Source of the DNA: Jezberella montanilacus
Lineage (GTDB): Bacteria > Pseudomonadota > Gammaproteobacteria > Burkholderiales > Burkholderiaceae_B
Reading direction: 5' to 3'
Assembly (NCBI RefSeq): GCF_003003055.1
Contig: NZ_PVTV01000011.1
Coordinates: 62,001 to 126,000, forward strand
Length of the DNA: 64,000 nt
The notes beneath the pieces are model-generated. The model was not told the DNA's origin and ran no database searches. It saw nothing but the letters and a program-made list of their open reading frames with translations. The translations under genes were made by a program, and so were the position numbers. This document shows positions 9,968-18,285 of this stretch, piece by piece (position 1 is the first letter of the stretch; the number at the start of each line of letters is the position of its first letter).

Positions 9968-10860
9968 TGTGGAATGATGTAAGCGCTACCAAAACCAAGC
10001 GTACGCAATCGCGTTTGCGCTGCTTGGGCGGATTCCTTGGTCGCAAATGGGCCAGCTCTGACGCGATAGTATTGTCTGCCAGAGACTTCTACAGGGCCAT
10101 CAACATAGGCATTGCTGACACCCTGGCTGACTAGTTTGTCACGCTGGATATTCGCCTCGGCTTGCATATCTAAGGATACAGCTTGAACCACAAAATTTGC
10201 TTTGGTTGGACCCCGAGACGTAACGCTTGACTTACTGGTATCCGCAGTGCTCGAAGGTGCTGTTGAAGAGGCGCTCGAACGTCCCTCAAGCAGTGCCAAG
10301 GCTTGACTGCCGTCGTCGGTACGGGTTTTGTCTTGTACATCCTTAGTATTCTTGACGTCTTTTGCCACAGTTTGGGCTGACTTGCTGTCTATGGTTTTTT
10401 TGGCGTCCGCCTTGGCAGCCGCCAACACTGCAGCAGACGAATCAGTTTGACCACTGGATGAAGCCTCCGGCACAGGCGCTGTTGCAGCGGCAGCTGCTTC
10501 AGCACTGGGCAGGGCTTGGGGATTAGTTACTGTGCCGGACGCCGCGCTAGCCGAGGCGTTTGCGGCAGGACTGGCCGCGCTGCCGGATACCATTGAGCTC
10601 GGGTCAGCTAAGTTGGGTTGAAATGGTGAATCTTGTCGGGGGATCTTGACTGTAATCTTATCAGTATCGGTATTCGGCTCGGAATCCAGCAACATGGGTA
10701 GGACTACCACGGCTGCGAGCACCAGCGCGACGGCACCAGCCAGTCTGCGTCGAGCACGCACCCTGAGTTCGGCGGCCTGTGCCTCACTTGAAACAGAGGG
10801 GCGTGGTTTTGCTGCCGGTTTACGGCTCGCTGAACCTTCTTTTCTGGAAAACAATCCCAT
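9964..10860 (-). CDS. dedD: DedD/FtsN-like SPOR-domain protein
   Basis: This is a 298-residue inner-membrane protein with a short cytoplasmic N-terminus, one transmembrane helix near residues 40-58 (LAGAVALVLAAVVVLPMLL), a long low-complexity periplasmic linker rich in Ala, Ser, Thr and Lys, and a C-terminal SPOR domain from about residue 225 to the end (VQAVSLDMQAEANIQ, YRVRAGPFATKESAQA). SPOR domains bind denuded glycan strands at the division septum. Position between folC and cvpA matches dedD. The linker composition is typical and not evidence of transfer. Confidence 0.88.
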   Translation of the reverse strand: MGLFSRKEGSASRKPAAKPRPSVSSEAQAAELRVRARRRLAGAVALVLAAVVVLPMLLDSEPNTDTDKITVKIPRQDSPFQPNLADPSSMVSGSAASPAANASASAASGTVTNPQALPSAEAAAAATAPVPEASSSGQTDSSAAVLAAAKADAKKTIDSKSAQTVAKDVKNTKDVQDKTRTDDGSQALALLEGRSSASSTAPSSTADTSKSSVTSRGPTKANFVVQAVSLDMQAEANIQRDKLVSQGVSNAYVDGPVEVSGRQYYRVRAGPFATKESAQAAQTRLRTLGFGSAYIIPQ

Positions 10861-10864
10861 ATCT

Positions 10865-12169
10865 TTAATCAGTTACCTTCTCAAGCGCACCAGCAACCGT
10901 TAGAAACGATCCGAATACCACGATTCTATCATCCAGGTTGCAGTTAGCTCTGGCTTGTCCGTACGCAAGTTCCACCGTATCAAACGCTTTAATAGTGGGT
11001 TTCTCTGCAGGAGGAGCAGGCATCGTGGCAATCGTTTCTTGGACACGCTGAGCAAGTTGCTCTCCCGTCAAACCTCGTGGGCCGGGCAAGCCTGCGCAAA
11101 ACCAGAAATCTATTCTGCCTGCGAGGTGCCTTACCACCGATTCGACATCCTTATCCGACAACATGCCAAAGACGGCATAGGTGTAGGGATGGAAGCCCAT
11201 ATTGCCGAGGTTTTTCTCAAGCACTGCTGCTGCGTGCGGGTTATGCGCGACATCCAGGATGGTTAGCGGTTGGCCTGGCAGTATTTGAAACCTGCCAGGC
11301 AAGGAGGCCTGAATCAAGCCCAGCCTGACCGCCTGTTGCGGAACTGACAGGCGATCTCTTAAGGACTCAAGAGCCGCGAGTGCTGCGGAAGCATTCAGTA
11401 ATTGATTGGCGCCTCGCAACGCAGGATAGGCCATCGCATTGCGTCTCTGAGCCCGACCAGCAAACGCCCACTGTTGCCGATCGCCTGAATAATTGAAATC
11501 GCGACCGAAAAGCCATAAATCGGCACCGATTGCCGAGGCGTAGTCAAGTAAAGACTGAGGCGGTGCAGGATCGCTACAGATGGCCGGCTTGCCAGATCGG
11601 TAGATATGGGCTTTTTCGGCACCAATGGCTTCACGCGTGTCACCCAGCCACTCGACGTGATCAATATCAACGCTCGTGATGATTGAGCAGTCTGCATCGA
11701 CCATATTGACAGCATCCAGACGCCCGCCCAACCCCACTTCGAGCACCATCACGTCTAATTTGGCTTTGGCAAACATCGCCAATACGGCCAAGGTGGTGAA
11801 CTCGAAATAGGTCAACGACACATCTTGTCTAGCCGCTTCGATCCGATTGAATTCAGCCGTAAAGTCGGCATCGGTGACGATTTTGCCATTTATGCGTGCA
11901 CGCTCATTAAACTTAATCAGATGGGGAGACGTATAGAGCCCCACCTTGTATCCTGCGGCGAGCAAAATTGCCTCGAGCATGGCGCAGGTTGAGCCCTTGC
12001 CGTTTGTCCCCCCCACCACGATCTTCAGTGCCGGCGTGTCAAGTGCCAGTCGCTCAGCGACCTGACGCACTCTGGCTAGCCCCATATCGATGGTGCTCGG
12101 ATGAAGACGTTCAAGATAACTTAGCCATTCATCGAGTGACGACTGGTCAGTGGGGGTGCTGTGTTGCAT
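10865..12169 (-). CDS. folC: Bifunctional folylpolyglutamate synthase / dihydrofolate synthase
   Basis: FolC adds glutamate to dihydropteroate and to reduced folates using ATP. The 434-residue length is standard. Mur-ligase family features are visible: the P-loop VVGGTNGKGSTCAMLE near residues 51-66, TSPHLIKFNERARI near 80-93, and the C-terminal segments LDVAHNPHAAAV and VFGSFLTVAGALE. It is the first gene of the folC-dedD-cvpA-purF block in this window; accD, often found upstream in Burkholderiales, is not here, because the cupin operon lies divergently upstream. Confidence 0.96.
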   Translation of the reverse strand: MQHSTPTDQSSLDEWLSYLERLHPSTIDMGLARVRQVAERLALDTPALKIVVGGTNGKGSTCAMLEAILLAAGYKVGLYTSPHLIKFNERARINGKIVTDADFTAEFNRIEAARQDVSLTYFEFTTLAVLAMFAKAKLDVMVLEVGLGGRLDAVNMVDADCSIITSVDIDHVEWLGDTREAIGAEKAHIYRSGKPAICSDPAPPQSLLDYASAIGADLWLFGRDFNYSGDRQQWAFAGRAQRRNAMAYPALRGANQLLNASAALAALESLRDRLSVPQQAVRLGLIQASLPGRFQILPGQPLTILDVAHNPHAAAVLEKNLGNMGFHPYTYAVFGMLSDKDVESVVRHLAGRIDFWFCAGLPGPRGLTGEQLAQRVQETIATMPAPPAEKPTIKAFDTVELAYGQARANCNLDDRIVVFGSFLTVAGALEKVTD

Positions 12170-12306
12170 GGATGTAAGTCACTCTTCCAACTAACAATAC
12201 AGAATTTTAACAGCGCGGATTACTGCGCACGCCCTGTCAAGCAAGGTAACGAGGGCAACTATATGTAAAATCCAGCACCGAGAATAATTATGTTGAGGAC
12301 AGCACA

Positions 12307-12717
12307 ATGACGGTTGGCTCGATTCCCGCACCGAAGTGGTTGATAAAAGAAGCAAATGTGACTGGCTATCACCCCGCCAACCATACCGGCACCTTGAATA
12401 AACGACTGATCAGTCAAGAGACGGTGGGAGCCAAGCATGTTGAAGTGTTGCTCGGGGTGATTGAGAAAAATCAAGGTGCGCTACCCCACGCGCACCCAGG
12501 TATCGAACAGGTTTGCTATTTGTTAAGTGGCACGGCACGTGCATCAGTAAGTGGTGAAAGTGCGGATATGGTTGCTGGTGATTGTTGTTTTCTGCCACCG
12601 GATCTACCTCACTCTTTTGTAGTAACCAGCGATGAACCGGCCAGAGTGCTAGTGATCTATTCTCCTCCGTACGAGGAATCTCCTGAGCGAGTTATTCGTC
12701 ATTTTCCCAAGGATTAA
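12307..12717 (+). CDS. Cupin-domain protein
   Basis: This is a 136-residue single-domain cupin. Motif 1 is seen as LPHAHPGIEQVCYLLSGTA near residues 59-77 and motif 2 as GDCCFLPPDLPHSFV near 96-110, with His and Glu residues in the metal-binding positions. The start has a GAGGA Shine-Dalgarno 7 bases upstream. It is followed after 3 bases by a Bug-type receptor and then by an NRDE protein, so the three are probably one transcript. The substrate cannot be told from the sequence; small cupins of this kind may be isomerases, dioxygenases or sugar-binding proteins. Confidence 0.8.
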   Translation: MTVGSIPAPKWLIKEANVTGYHPANHTGTLNKRLISQETVGAKHVEVLLGVIEKNQGALPHAHPGIEQVCYLLSGTARASVSGESADMVAGDCCFLPPDLPHSFVVTSDEPARVLVIYSPPYEESPERVIRHFPKD

Positions 12718-12720
12718 ATT

Positions 12721-13728
12721 ATGTCGTTTTTTGGTTCGTCTTCACGTCGTCGTTTAGTCCATGGGTTAGTCCATTCAGCCGTAGTGATCGCCGTCGCTTG
12801 CCTGAGTCCGGCATTGACTCATGCCGCCGATGCTACTTTTCCCAACCGCCCCATCACGCTGGTTGTGCCTTTCCCTGCCGGCTCAGGTACAGACGCCATT
12901 ACACGAATCGTGGCAACCGAACTAATCGGCGTACTCGGTCAACCAGTGATTGTGGAGAACAAAGCTGGTGGCAATGCCACCATCGGTGCGCAGTACGTCG
13001 CCAGAGCCAAGCCGGATGGCTACACCTTGTTGGTAGCAACCAATACCCCTTTGTCCGCAGCACCGTGGTTAATGAAGTCGGTGCCTTACGACGCGATCAA
13101 AGATTTCACACCTGTGGCACGTGGAGGCAATCTGCCATTTATGTTGGTGATCAATCCAAAGTTACCCGTGCAATCGGTTCAGGATCTGGTGGCATTGGCT
13201 AAAAAAAGCCCTGGCAAAATGAATTACGCATCGGGTAACAGCACTGGGATCGTTGCTGGAGCCACACTTGGTTCACGCGCGGGTATTGACGTCGTTCACG
13301 TGCCTTACAAAGGAACCCCTCAGGCAATGACTGACGTCATTGGCGGACAAGTGGACTTTATGTTCACGGACTTTGCCTCAGGTGCACCGTTTGTTAAGAG
13401 TGGCCAAATGAGAGCGCTGTCAGTATCGTCGGCGGCACGCAGCGCCCTGGCACCTGACCTGTCCTCAATGCTTGAAGGGGGCGTAAAGGACTTCGACCTC
13501 GTGTCATGGAATGGTTACGTTGGTCCGGCCGGGATGCCTGCAGATGTTGTTGCAAAATTAAATGCAGCGTTCGTTCACGTCCTGAGCAAACCTGAAGTGA
13601 AAGCCAGACTGGCTGATCTTGGGTTTGACGCCTTCAGTGGCTCTCAGCCAGAGTTTGCAAAGTTCGTGGCCGATCAACTGGTGCTCTGGGGTGAGCTGAT
13701 CAAAGGCGCTGGCATTCAGCCTGAATAA
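12721..13728 (+). CDS. Bug/TctC-type periplasmic solute receptor
   Basis: This is a tripartite tricarboxylate transporter substrate-binding protein, a family greatly expanded in Bordetella and relatives. The 335-residue protein has a Sec signal peptide of about 35 residues ending THA-AD and the family landmarks YPFPAG-like VVPFPAGSGTDAITR, ENKAGGNATIGAQYVARAKPDGYT, HVPYKGTPQAMTDVIGGQVDFMF and WNGYVGPAGMPADVV. No TctA or TctB membrane partners occur in the window, so it probably works with a shared transporter elsewhere or as a sensor. The ligand is unknown; Bug proteins bind diverse carboxylates and amides. Confidence 0.92.
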   Translation: MSFFGSSSRRRLVHGLVHSAVVIAVACLSPALTHAADATFPNRPITLVVPFPAGSGTDAITRIVATELIGVLGQPVIVENKAGGNATIGAQYVARAKPDGYTLLVATNTPLSAAPWLMKSVPYDAIKDFTPVARGGNLPFMLVINPKLPVQSVQDLVALAKKSPGKMNYASGNSTGIVAGATLGSRAGIDVVHVPYKGTPQAMTDVIGGQVDFMFTDFASGAPFVKSGQMRALSVSSAARSALAPDLSSMLEGGVKDFDLVSWNGYVGPAGMPADVVAKLNAAFVHVLSKPEVKARLADLGFDAFSGSQPEFAKFVADQLVLWGELIKGAGIQPE

Positions 13729-14552
13729 TGTGCCTAGCAGTCATCGCCTACCGAATTTCAGAGAAATGGCCTTTGGTCATCGTGACCAACCGGGATGAGT
13801 TTCACGCAAGAGACGCCATCCCTGTTGGCCCCTGGACTGACCACCCTTCGATTATCGCTGGTCGCGACGTCACGGGCGGTGGAACCTGGTTGGGACTAAG
13901 CACCAAGGGCCGGATTGCCTTACTCACTAATGTTCGTGAGCCAGGTCGTCACATCCCCGACGCACCGACACGTGGCCAGTTAACTGAGCGCTTTTTGCTG
14001 GCTGACGAAGCGCCGGCAGATCATGCCCTGTCACTTCAAACTGTTATTGATCGCTATAACGGTTTCAATTTATTGATCGGTCACGTTAATGAACTTTGGT
14101 ATGTATCCAATCGTTCAAGTCGCTCGCCTCACAAGCTTGATCCCGGTATTTATGGCTTATCCAACGCTGAACTGCAGACGCCCTGGCCTAAGCTCATCAA
14201 GACTCGAGATGCTGTTGCCACGCACCTTAAATCTTTATCTTCGACCAATCCCGATCCGGATCATCAGTTTTTGTTTGACATCATGAATGATCGCCAAGCT
14301 CCCCCAGATGATCAACTCCCCTTGACGGGTGTGGGGATAGAACGCGAAAGAATGCTGGGTAGCCCTTTTATTAAGAGCGAAACTTATGGCACACGTTGTA
14401 CGACCGCTGTTATGTTTCGGCAAGATGGTACGGCGTGGGTGTTCGAGCGGACGTTTGATCCTGATGGGCAGGTGATCGGATCGGCTGAGTGGTGTGTTGA
14501 TACCCAGACAGAACGGATAGAGTTACCTTCTGTAAATACCAATCAGTCTTGA
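13728..14552 (+). CDS. NRDE (TANGO2-like) family protein
   Basis: This 274-residue protein begins MCLAVIAYRISEKWPLVIVTNRDEFHARDA, containing the family-defining Asn-Arg-Asp-Glu motif at residues 22-25 and a Cys at position 2. The family resembles N-terminal nucleophile hydrolases, and Cys2 would be exposed after methionine removal, but its bacterial role is not established. The start overlaps the receptor's stop (TAATG), which indicates translational coupling with the cupin-Bug operon. No signal peptide is seen. Confidence 0.85.
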   Translation: MCLAVIAYRISEKWPLVIVTNRDEFHARDAIPVGPWTDHPSIIAGRDVTGGGTWLGLSTKGRIALLTNVREPGRHIPDAPTRGQLTERFLLADEAPADHALSLQTVIDRYNGFNLLIGHVNELWYVSNRSSRSPHKLDPGIYGLSNAELQTPWPKLIKTRDAVATHLKSLSSTNPDPDHQFLFDIMNDRQAPPDDQLPLTGVGIERERMLGSPFIKSETYGTRCTTAVMFRQDGTAWVFERTFDPDGQVIGSAEWCVDTQTERIELPSVNTNQS

Positions 14553-14590
14553 GTGGTAAGGCTACCAACTCTTTAAAAACTCATCTTTTT

Positions 14591-14618
14591 ATTTCAATAA
14601 TTCAAATATAATTGAAAT
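14591..14618 (+). promoter_or_regulatory. Candidate ArsR operator overlapping the arsR -10
   Basis: A perfect 8-bp inverted repeat, ATTTCAAT (14591-14598) and ATTGAAAT (14611-14618), is separated by 12 AT-rich bases. It encloses a TATAAT at 14607-14612. The second arm ends one base before the arsR ATG at 14619. ArsR-family repressors commonly bind such repeats over the -10. If the TATAAT is the -10, transcription would start at or next to the ATG, giving a leaderless mRNA. Confidence 0.6.
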
Positions 14619-14945
14619 ATGAAATCAAAAAATGCGATCTCTGCCCTCCTTGCACTGGCTCAAGAATCTCGTCTTGTGATTTTCCGTACCTTGGTTCAAG
14701 TCGGACCAAGCGGAATGTCGGCTGGCAAAATCGGGCAAGTAACCGAAATTGCACCTTCTTCTATCTCTTTTCACATGAAAGAACTTGTCAACGCTGAGAT
14801 GGTGACAGCTCGCAAAGACGGACGTTTCATCATTTATACCGCCAACTTCGACACCATGAGCGAGCTCATCGCTTTTCTCACTGAAAATTGTTGTGGTGGT
14901 AATCCCTGTTTATCAACCAGTACACAAACTTGCGTGACCATATGA
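14619..14945 (+). CDS. arsR: ArsR/SmtB-type arsenic-responsive repressor
   Basis: This is a 108-residue winged-helix repressor. The recognition helix region is ITEIAPSSISFHMKELVNAEMV near residues 42-62, followed by the wing ARKDGRFIIYT. The likely As(III) site is the C-terminal cluster Cys91, Cys92 and Cys97 in NCCGGNPC, with another Cys105; this placement differs from the CVC site of E. coli ArsR and resembles the C-terminal sites of other ArsR types. There is no Shine-Dalgarno before the ATG, consistent with a leaderless message. It is followed by aqpS with a 4-base ATGA overlap. Confidence 0.88.
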   Translation: MKSKNAISALLALAQESRLVIFRTLVQVGPSGMSAGKIGQVTEIAPSSISFHMKELVNAEMVTARKDGRFIIYTANFDTMSELIAFLTENCCGGNPCLSTSTQTCVTI

Positions 14946-15607
14946 TCACAACATTCAACAAACTGTTATCAGAAGCACTGGGAACCTGCTTACTATTGGC
15001 GGTGGTGATTGGCTCTGGGGTCATGGCACAACGTCTGTGCGGGGGTAATGATGGATTGGCGCTGCTGGCCAACACGCTAGCCACGGTCGGAGGACTCTAT
15101 ATTTTGATCGAAGTGTTCGGCCCCACAAGTGGCGCGCATTTCAATCCCGTTGTTTCTATGGTCATGGTGTACAGAGGCACTTTGCATCGCAATTTACTCT
15201 TACCTTATCTCGCAGCCCAGCTTGTTGGCGCAATGCTAGGTGCCTGGCTTGTACATGGCATGTTCGATATGAGCATTCTGCAATTTTCGACCAAGGTTCG
15301 CACCGGAACGGGACAGTGGATTGCAGAAGCAGTTGCCACGTGTGGTTTGTTACTAGTTATCCTGCGTGCGCCAAGCGCCCGTGTTGCGGCAATGGTTGCC
15401 GCCTATATTGGTGCTGCTTATTGGTTTACGGCATCCACTTCCTTTGCTAACCCTGCTGCGGTCTTCGGTCGCATGTTTAGCGACAGTTTTGCGGGGATTG
15501 CGCCAAGTAGCGCCTTGGGCTTTGTTTTTGCTGAGATTGCTGGGGCGTGCATTGCGCTGGGGTTGCATGGTGCACTGGGCAAATCATCGATGAACCTTGA
15601 GGAGTAA
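14942..15607 (+). CDS. aqpS: Aquaglyceroporin-type channel, probable arsenite channel
   Basis: This 221-residue MIP-family protein has six hydrophobic helices and two half-helix loops. The first loop motif is HFNPVVS (NPV in place of the usual NPA), the second is FANPAAVFGRMFSDSF (NPA). It lies between arsR and arsC, in the position where an ArsB or Acr3 pump is usual. The arrangement matches the aqpS operon described in Sinorhizobium meliloti, where arsenite made by ArsC leaves down its gradient. I chose the ATG overlapping the arsR stop; an upstream TTG would add four residues. Water or glycerol transport is the alternative role. Confidence 0.85.
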   Translation: MITTFNKLLSEALGTCLLLAVVIGSGVMAQRLCGGNDGLALLANTLATVGGLYILIEVFGPTSGAHFNPVVSMVMVYRGTLHRNLLLPYLAAQLVGAMLGAWLVHGMFDMSILQFSTKVRTGTGQWIAEAVATCGLLLVILRAPSARVAAMVAAYIGAAYWFTASTSFANPAAVFGRMFSDSFAGIAPSSALGFVFAEIAGACIALGLHGALGKSSMNLEE

Positions 15608-15612
15608 ACACC

Positions 15613-16038
15613 ATGAACAACATCACGATTTATCACAACCCTGCTTGCGGCACATCGAGAAACACGCTTGCTCTGATTAAGCATGCAGGGCTCGAACCAA
15701 CTGTCATCGAATATCTTAAAACGCCACCTACCAAGCAAAGATTGATCGAACTCGTTGAGGCGATGAAGATACCAGTACGGGCTTTGTTGCGCGAAAAGGG
15801 CACGCCGTATGCGGAATTAAAACTTGGCGACTCATCTTGGTCGGATGATCAATTGCTGGATTTCATGATGCAGCAGCCCATTCTGATCAATCGGCCGATT
15901 GTGGTCACACCTCTAGGGGTCAGGCTTTGTCGACCGTCTGAGGCAGTATTAGCGCTGCTACCAGTGCCAAAGCTTGAGCCGTTTACTAAAGAAGATGGCG
16001 AAGTCATTATTGATACGGGTGCCAGGCAAAATAACTAA
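15613..16038 (+). CDS. arsC: Glutaredoxin-dependent arsenate reductase
   Basis: ArsC reduces arsenate to arsenite with glutathione and glutaredoxin. The 141-residue protein has the E. coli R773-type active site HNPACGTSRN with catalytic Cys12, and the arginines of the anion site in LLREKGTPY, NRPIVV and LCRPSEAV. It starts 5 bases after aqpS, with a GAGG Shine-Dalgarno over the aqpS stop. It ends the operon; no arsB, acr3, arsA or arsH follows before the LexA-controlled imuA promoter. Confidence 0.95.
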   Translation: MNNITIYHNPACGTSRNTLALIKHAGLEPTVIEYLKTPPTKQRLIELVEAMKIPVRALLREKGTPYAELKLGDSSWSDDQLLDFMMQQPILINRPIVVTPLGVRLCRPSEAVLALLPVPKLEPFTKEDGEVIIDTGARQNN

Positions 16039-16105
16039 ATCATTGCCACGTCACGAAACAATAGCGACCAGACAAATCTAGAGCAGGTAACAAAAAGTCA
16101 CTATA

Positions 16106-16125
16106 TACTGTATATTTATACAGTA
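16106..16125 (+). promoter_or_regulatory. LexA (SOS) box upstream of imuA
   Basis: The 20-base sequence TACTGTATATTTATACAGTA differs from the E. coli consensus box at one central position and is nearly a perfect palindrome. It lies 18 bases before the imuA start and overlaps a possible -10 (TATAAC at 16124-16129), so bound LexA would block the promoter. This is strong evidence for DNA-damage control of imuA-imuB-dnaE2. Confidence 0.92.
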
Positions 16126-16143
16126 TAACTACGTTGACTTTTA

Positions 16144-16866
16144 ATGCTGATCCAACCTGAAACTATCCACCCCGCCCTGTGGCGCGGCGCTCAAATGAGC
16201 CGCGTCGTGGGGCCATGCATCAGTACGGGTTACGCAGATCTTGACGCATCTCTGCCAGGGGGCGGTTGGCCTCAAGGCAATCTGATTGATTTGCTCCTTG
16301 CACAACCAGGCATCGGCGAAATGCGCCTGCTTCAACCCATGCTTCAGCAATTGCTAGCCAAGCAGTCTGACGCGTGTCCGGTGATTTTGCTCAATCCACC
16401 TTATGAACCTAATGCAATATGTTGGGCTAAATGGCAGTTGCCAACTGACCGCCTGCTATTGATTCGGGCGCGTAAGCCTAAAGACTCGGCGTGGATTGCC
16501 GAGCAGATTCTTCGCAGCAATCATTGCGCGGCACTCTTGTGCTGGTTAGACCCTATCCGTCAGGCTGATTTACGCAGATTGCATTTATTAGCTCAAGGCA
16601 CTGAGAGCTTGTTTTTGACGTTCAGGCCCATGACGACGAAGGATCAAGCTTCACCTGCCCCGCTGCGTTTAAGTCTTCACGCCATTTTTGATGGCCTTGA
16701 AATATCTGTCTTCAAACGGCGTGGCCCTGTTCTCAAACAAATTGTGCGTCTAAATTGGTATGGCACAGATAAACCCCAAATCCCTGGTGACAGATCTCTG
16801 GATCGCTCTACGCCTCAGCGCGCCCAGTCTGAGCGTCTGGCGGCTGCACTGGCTCATCGAGCCTGA
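16144..16866 (+). CDS. imuA: SOS mutasome protein ImuA
   Basis: ImuA is the RecA/SulA-related partner of ImuB and DnaE2 in damage-induced mutagenesis. The 240-residue protein begins MLIQPETIHPALWRGAQ and shows the ImuA pattern STGYADLDASLPGGGWPQGNLIDLLL, which corresponds to the RecA-like N-terminal core; a canonical Walker A lysine is not seen in this segment. The ATG lies 18 bases after the LexA box with no Shine-Dalgarno, so the 5' leader must be very short. Its 3' end overlaps imuB by 107 bases in another frame. Confidence 0.9.
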   Translation: MLIQPETIHPALWRGAQMSRVVGPCISTGYADLDASLPGGGWPQGNLIDLLLAQPGIGEMRLLQPMLQQLLAKQSDACPVILLNPPYEPNAICWAKWQLPTDRLLLIRARKPKDSAWIAEQILRSNHCAALLCWLDPIRQADLRRLHLLAQGTESLFLTFRPMTTKDQASPAPLRLSLHAIFDGLEISVFKRRGPVLKQIVRLNWYGTDKPQIPGDRSLDRSTPQRAQSERLAAALAHRA

Positions 16867-18262
16867 GATTGCAGCCGTCATCGACAATGGCGCAGTGTTG
16901 ACGTGCACCTCAGGCGCTTATGCAGCGGGAGTGCGTATTGGCATGCGCCGTGCAAGTGCTATCGGTATCGCACAAAATTGTGTGATGCTTGATCGGGACC
17001 CGCAGGCTGAACAAGCTTTATTGGATACCCTTGCCCAGATTGCTTTGCGTTATACGCCTTGCGTGGTGCAGCACGTGAATCACACGATATTGCTTGATAT
17101 CGCTGGCAGTGTGAATCTGTTTGGTGGCGTGCGCGCCTTATTCAATCGCTTGAACAAAGATATCAATGCTTCACGCTTGCGTGTGGCGACGAGTCTCGCA
17201 CCGAGCGCAATGGGGGCATGGTTACTGGCACAACCCAAGCAACCATCGTTGCGTCGTTTTTTAAAAATGTCCAAGCTGCATCGTGCGCTCGATCAAATGA
17301 CTTGCGCACGAATACCTGAAGCATTGCCTTATCTAGTGTGGTTGACCAACATAGGTTGTCACACACTGGGGCAACTACGTCAACTGCCTCGCGCAGGACT
17401 CAAACGTCGCTCGAGTCTCAAGTTACTCAATGAGCTCGATCAGATTTATGGGCAAGCGGTTTTCCCTTATCAACCTTATGTTGCTCCTGAGCATTTTCAA
17501 CAGAAAATTGATCTCATGGATCGTGCTGAAAATACCGCCGCCATTCAAAGCGTTGTTGAAGTCATGCTGGGTAATTTGTGTATTTGGTTGGCAGCCAAGC
17601 AATCTGCAATCCTAAGGCTTAAATTCATTTTTTATCACGAGCGATATCGACAAGCGGATTCATCAAGCGAATTAATCTTATCAATAGCTGAACCGGCTTG
17701 GCTAGTGGCTCATTTGTTAAAGCTACTCAAAGAACAATTAGCCAAACATAGCTTCGATTCGCCTGCGGTGGGGATCGAATTGGTCAGTGTTGAACTGTCA
17801 GCGCTACCGGCAGGCAATGGCTTGCTTTTTGCAGATAAACGTCGTCAATCTGCTGAGTTGAGTCGTTTGCTGGATTTGATTGCCATGCGGATTGAAGCAA
17901 ATAACGTCTTGAGCCCAAACTTAGTCAATGACTATCGTCCAGAGATCGCAAATCGATGGAACGCTTATCGCAGTCAAAAATCGATCAAACACGAGGCATC
18001 AAAACCGGAGACTCATACAGACACACCTTTCTGGCTTTTAGCAAAACCACTTGCGCTTTCTATTAAACAGGATCGCCCTGTTGTCGGTATGCCACTACAA
18101 CTCATACAAGGACCTGAACGTATTGAATCAGGTTGGTGGGATGCGCCGTTAACTGCACGGGATTACTTTGTCGCACAAGACACACAGGGAATTCGCTACT
18201 GGCTTTATCGCGAACGGGATACAGACCCTGTGCGGTGGTTTTTGCATGGTTTGTTCGCCTGA
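16760..18262 (+). CDS. imuB: ImuB, inactive Y-family polymerase-like protein
   Basis: ImuB links DnaE2 to the sliding clamp and is a Y-family homologue usually lacking polymerase activity. The 500-residue protein starts its conserved part at LWIALRLSAPSLSVW and continues with the Y-family finger and thumb-like region (AGVRIGMRRASAIGIA). The acidic catalytic pattern of DinB (DxD and SxDE) is not seen: the segment VNHTILLDIAGSVNLFGG has a single Asp. The ATG at 16760 lies inside imuA; a GTG at 16787 would trim nine residues but still overlap. It ends just before the proposed dnaE2 start. Confidence 0.88.
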   Translation: MAQINPKSLVTDLWIALRLSAPSLSVWRLHWLIEPEIAAVIDNGAVLTCTSGAYAAGVRIGMRRASAIGIAQNCVMLDRDPQAEQALLDTLAQIALRYTPCVVQHVNHTILLDIAGSVNLFGGVRALFNRLNKDINASRLRVATSLAPSAMGAWLLAQPKQPSLRRFLKMSKLHRALDQMTCARIPEALPYLVWLTNIGCHTLGQLRQLPRAGLKRRSSLKLLNELDQIYGQAVFPYQPYVAPEHFQQKIDLMDRAENTAAIQSVVEVMLGNLCIWLAAKQSAILRLKFIFYHERYRQADSSSELILSIAEPAWLVAHLLKLLKEQLAKHSFDSPAVGIELVSVELSALPAGNGLLFADKRRQSAELSRLLDLIAMRIEANNVLSPNLVNDYRPEIANRWNAYRSQKSIKHEASKPETHTDTPFWLLAKPLALSIKQDRPVVGMPLQLIQGPERIESGWWDAPLTARDYFVAQDTQGIRYWLYRERDTDPVRWFLHGLFA

Positions 18263-18285
18263 ATTACCCAGGCCAGGTGAAGCTT

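Noticed and set aside
18133-18285. Upstream extension of the dnaE2 frame into imuB
   Set aside because: The extension has no similarity to the family and a GTG with a good Shine-Dalgarno occurs at 18286.
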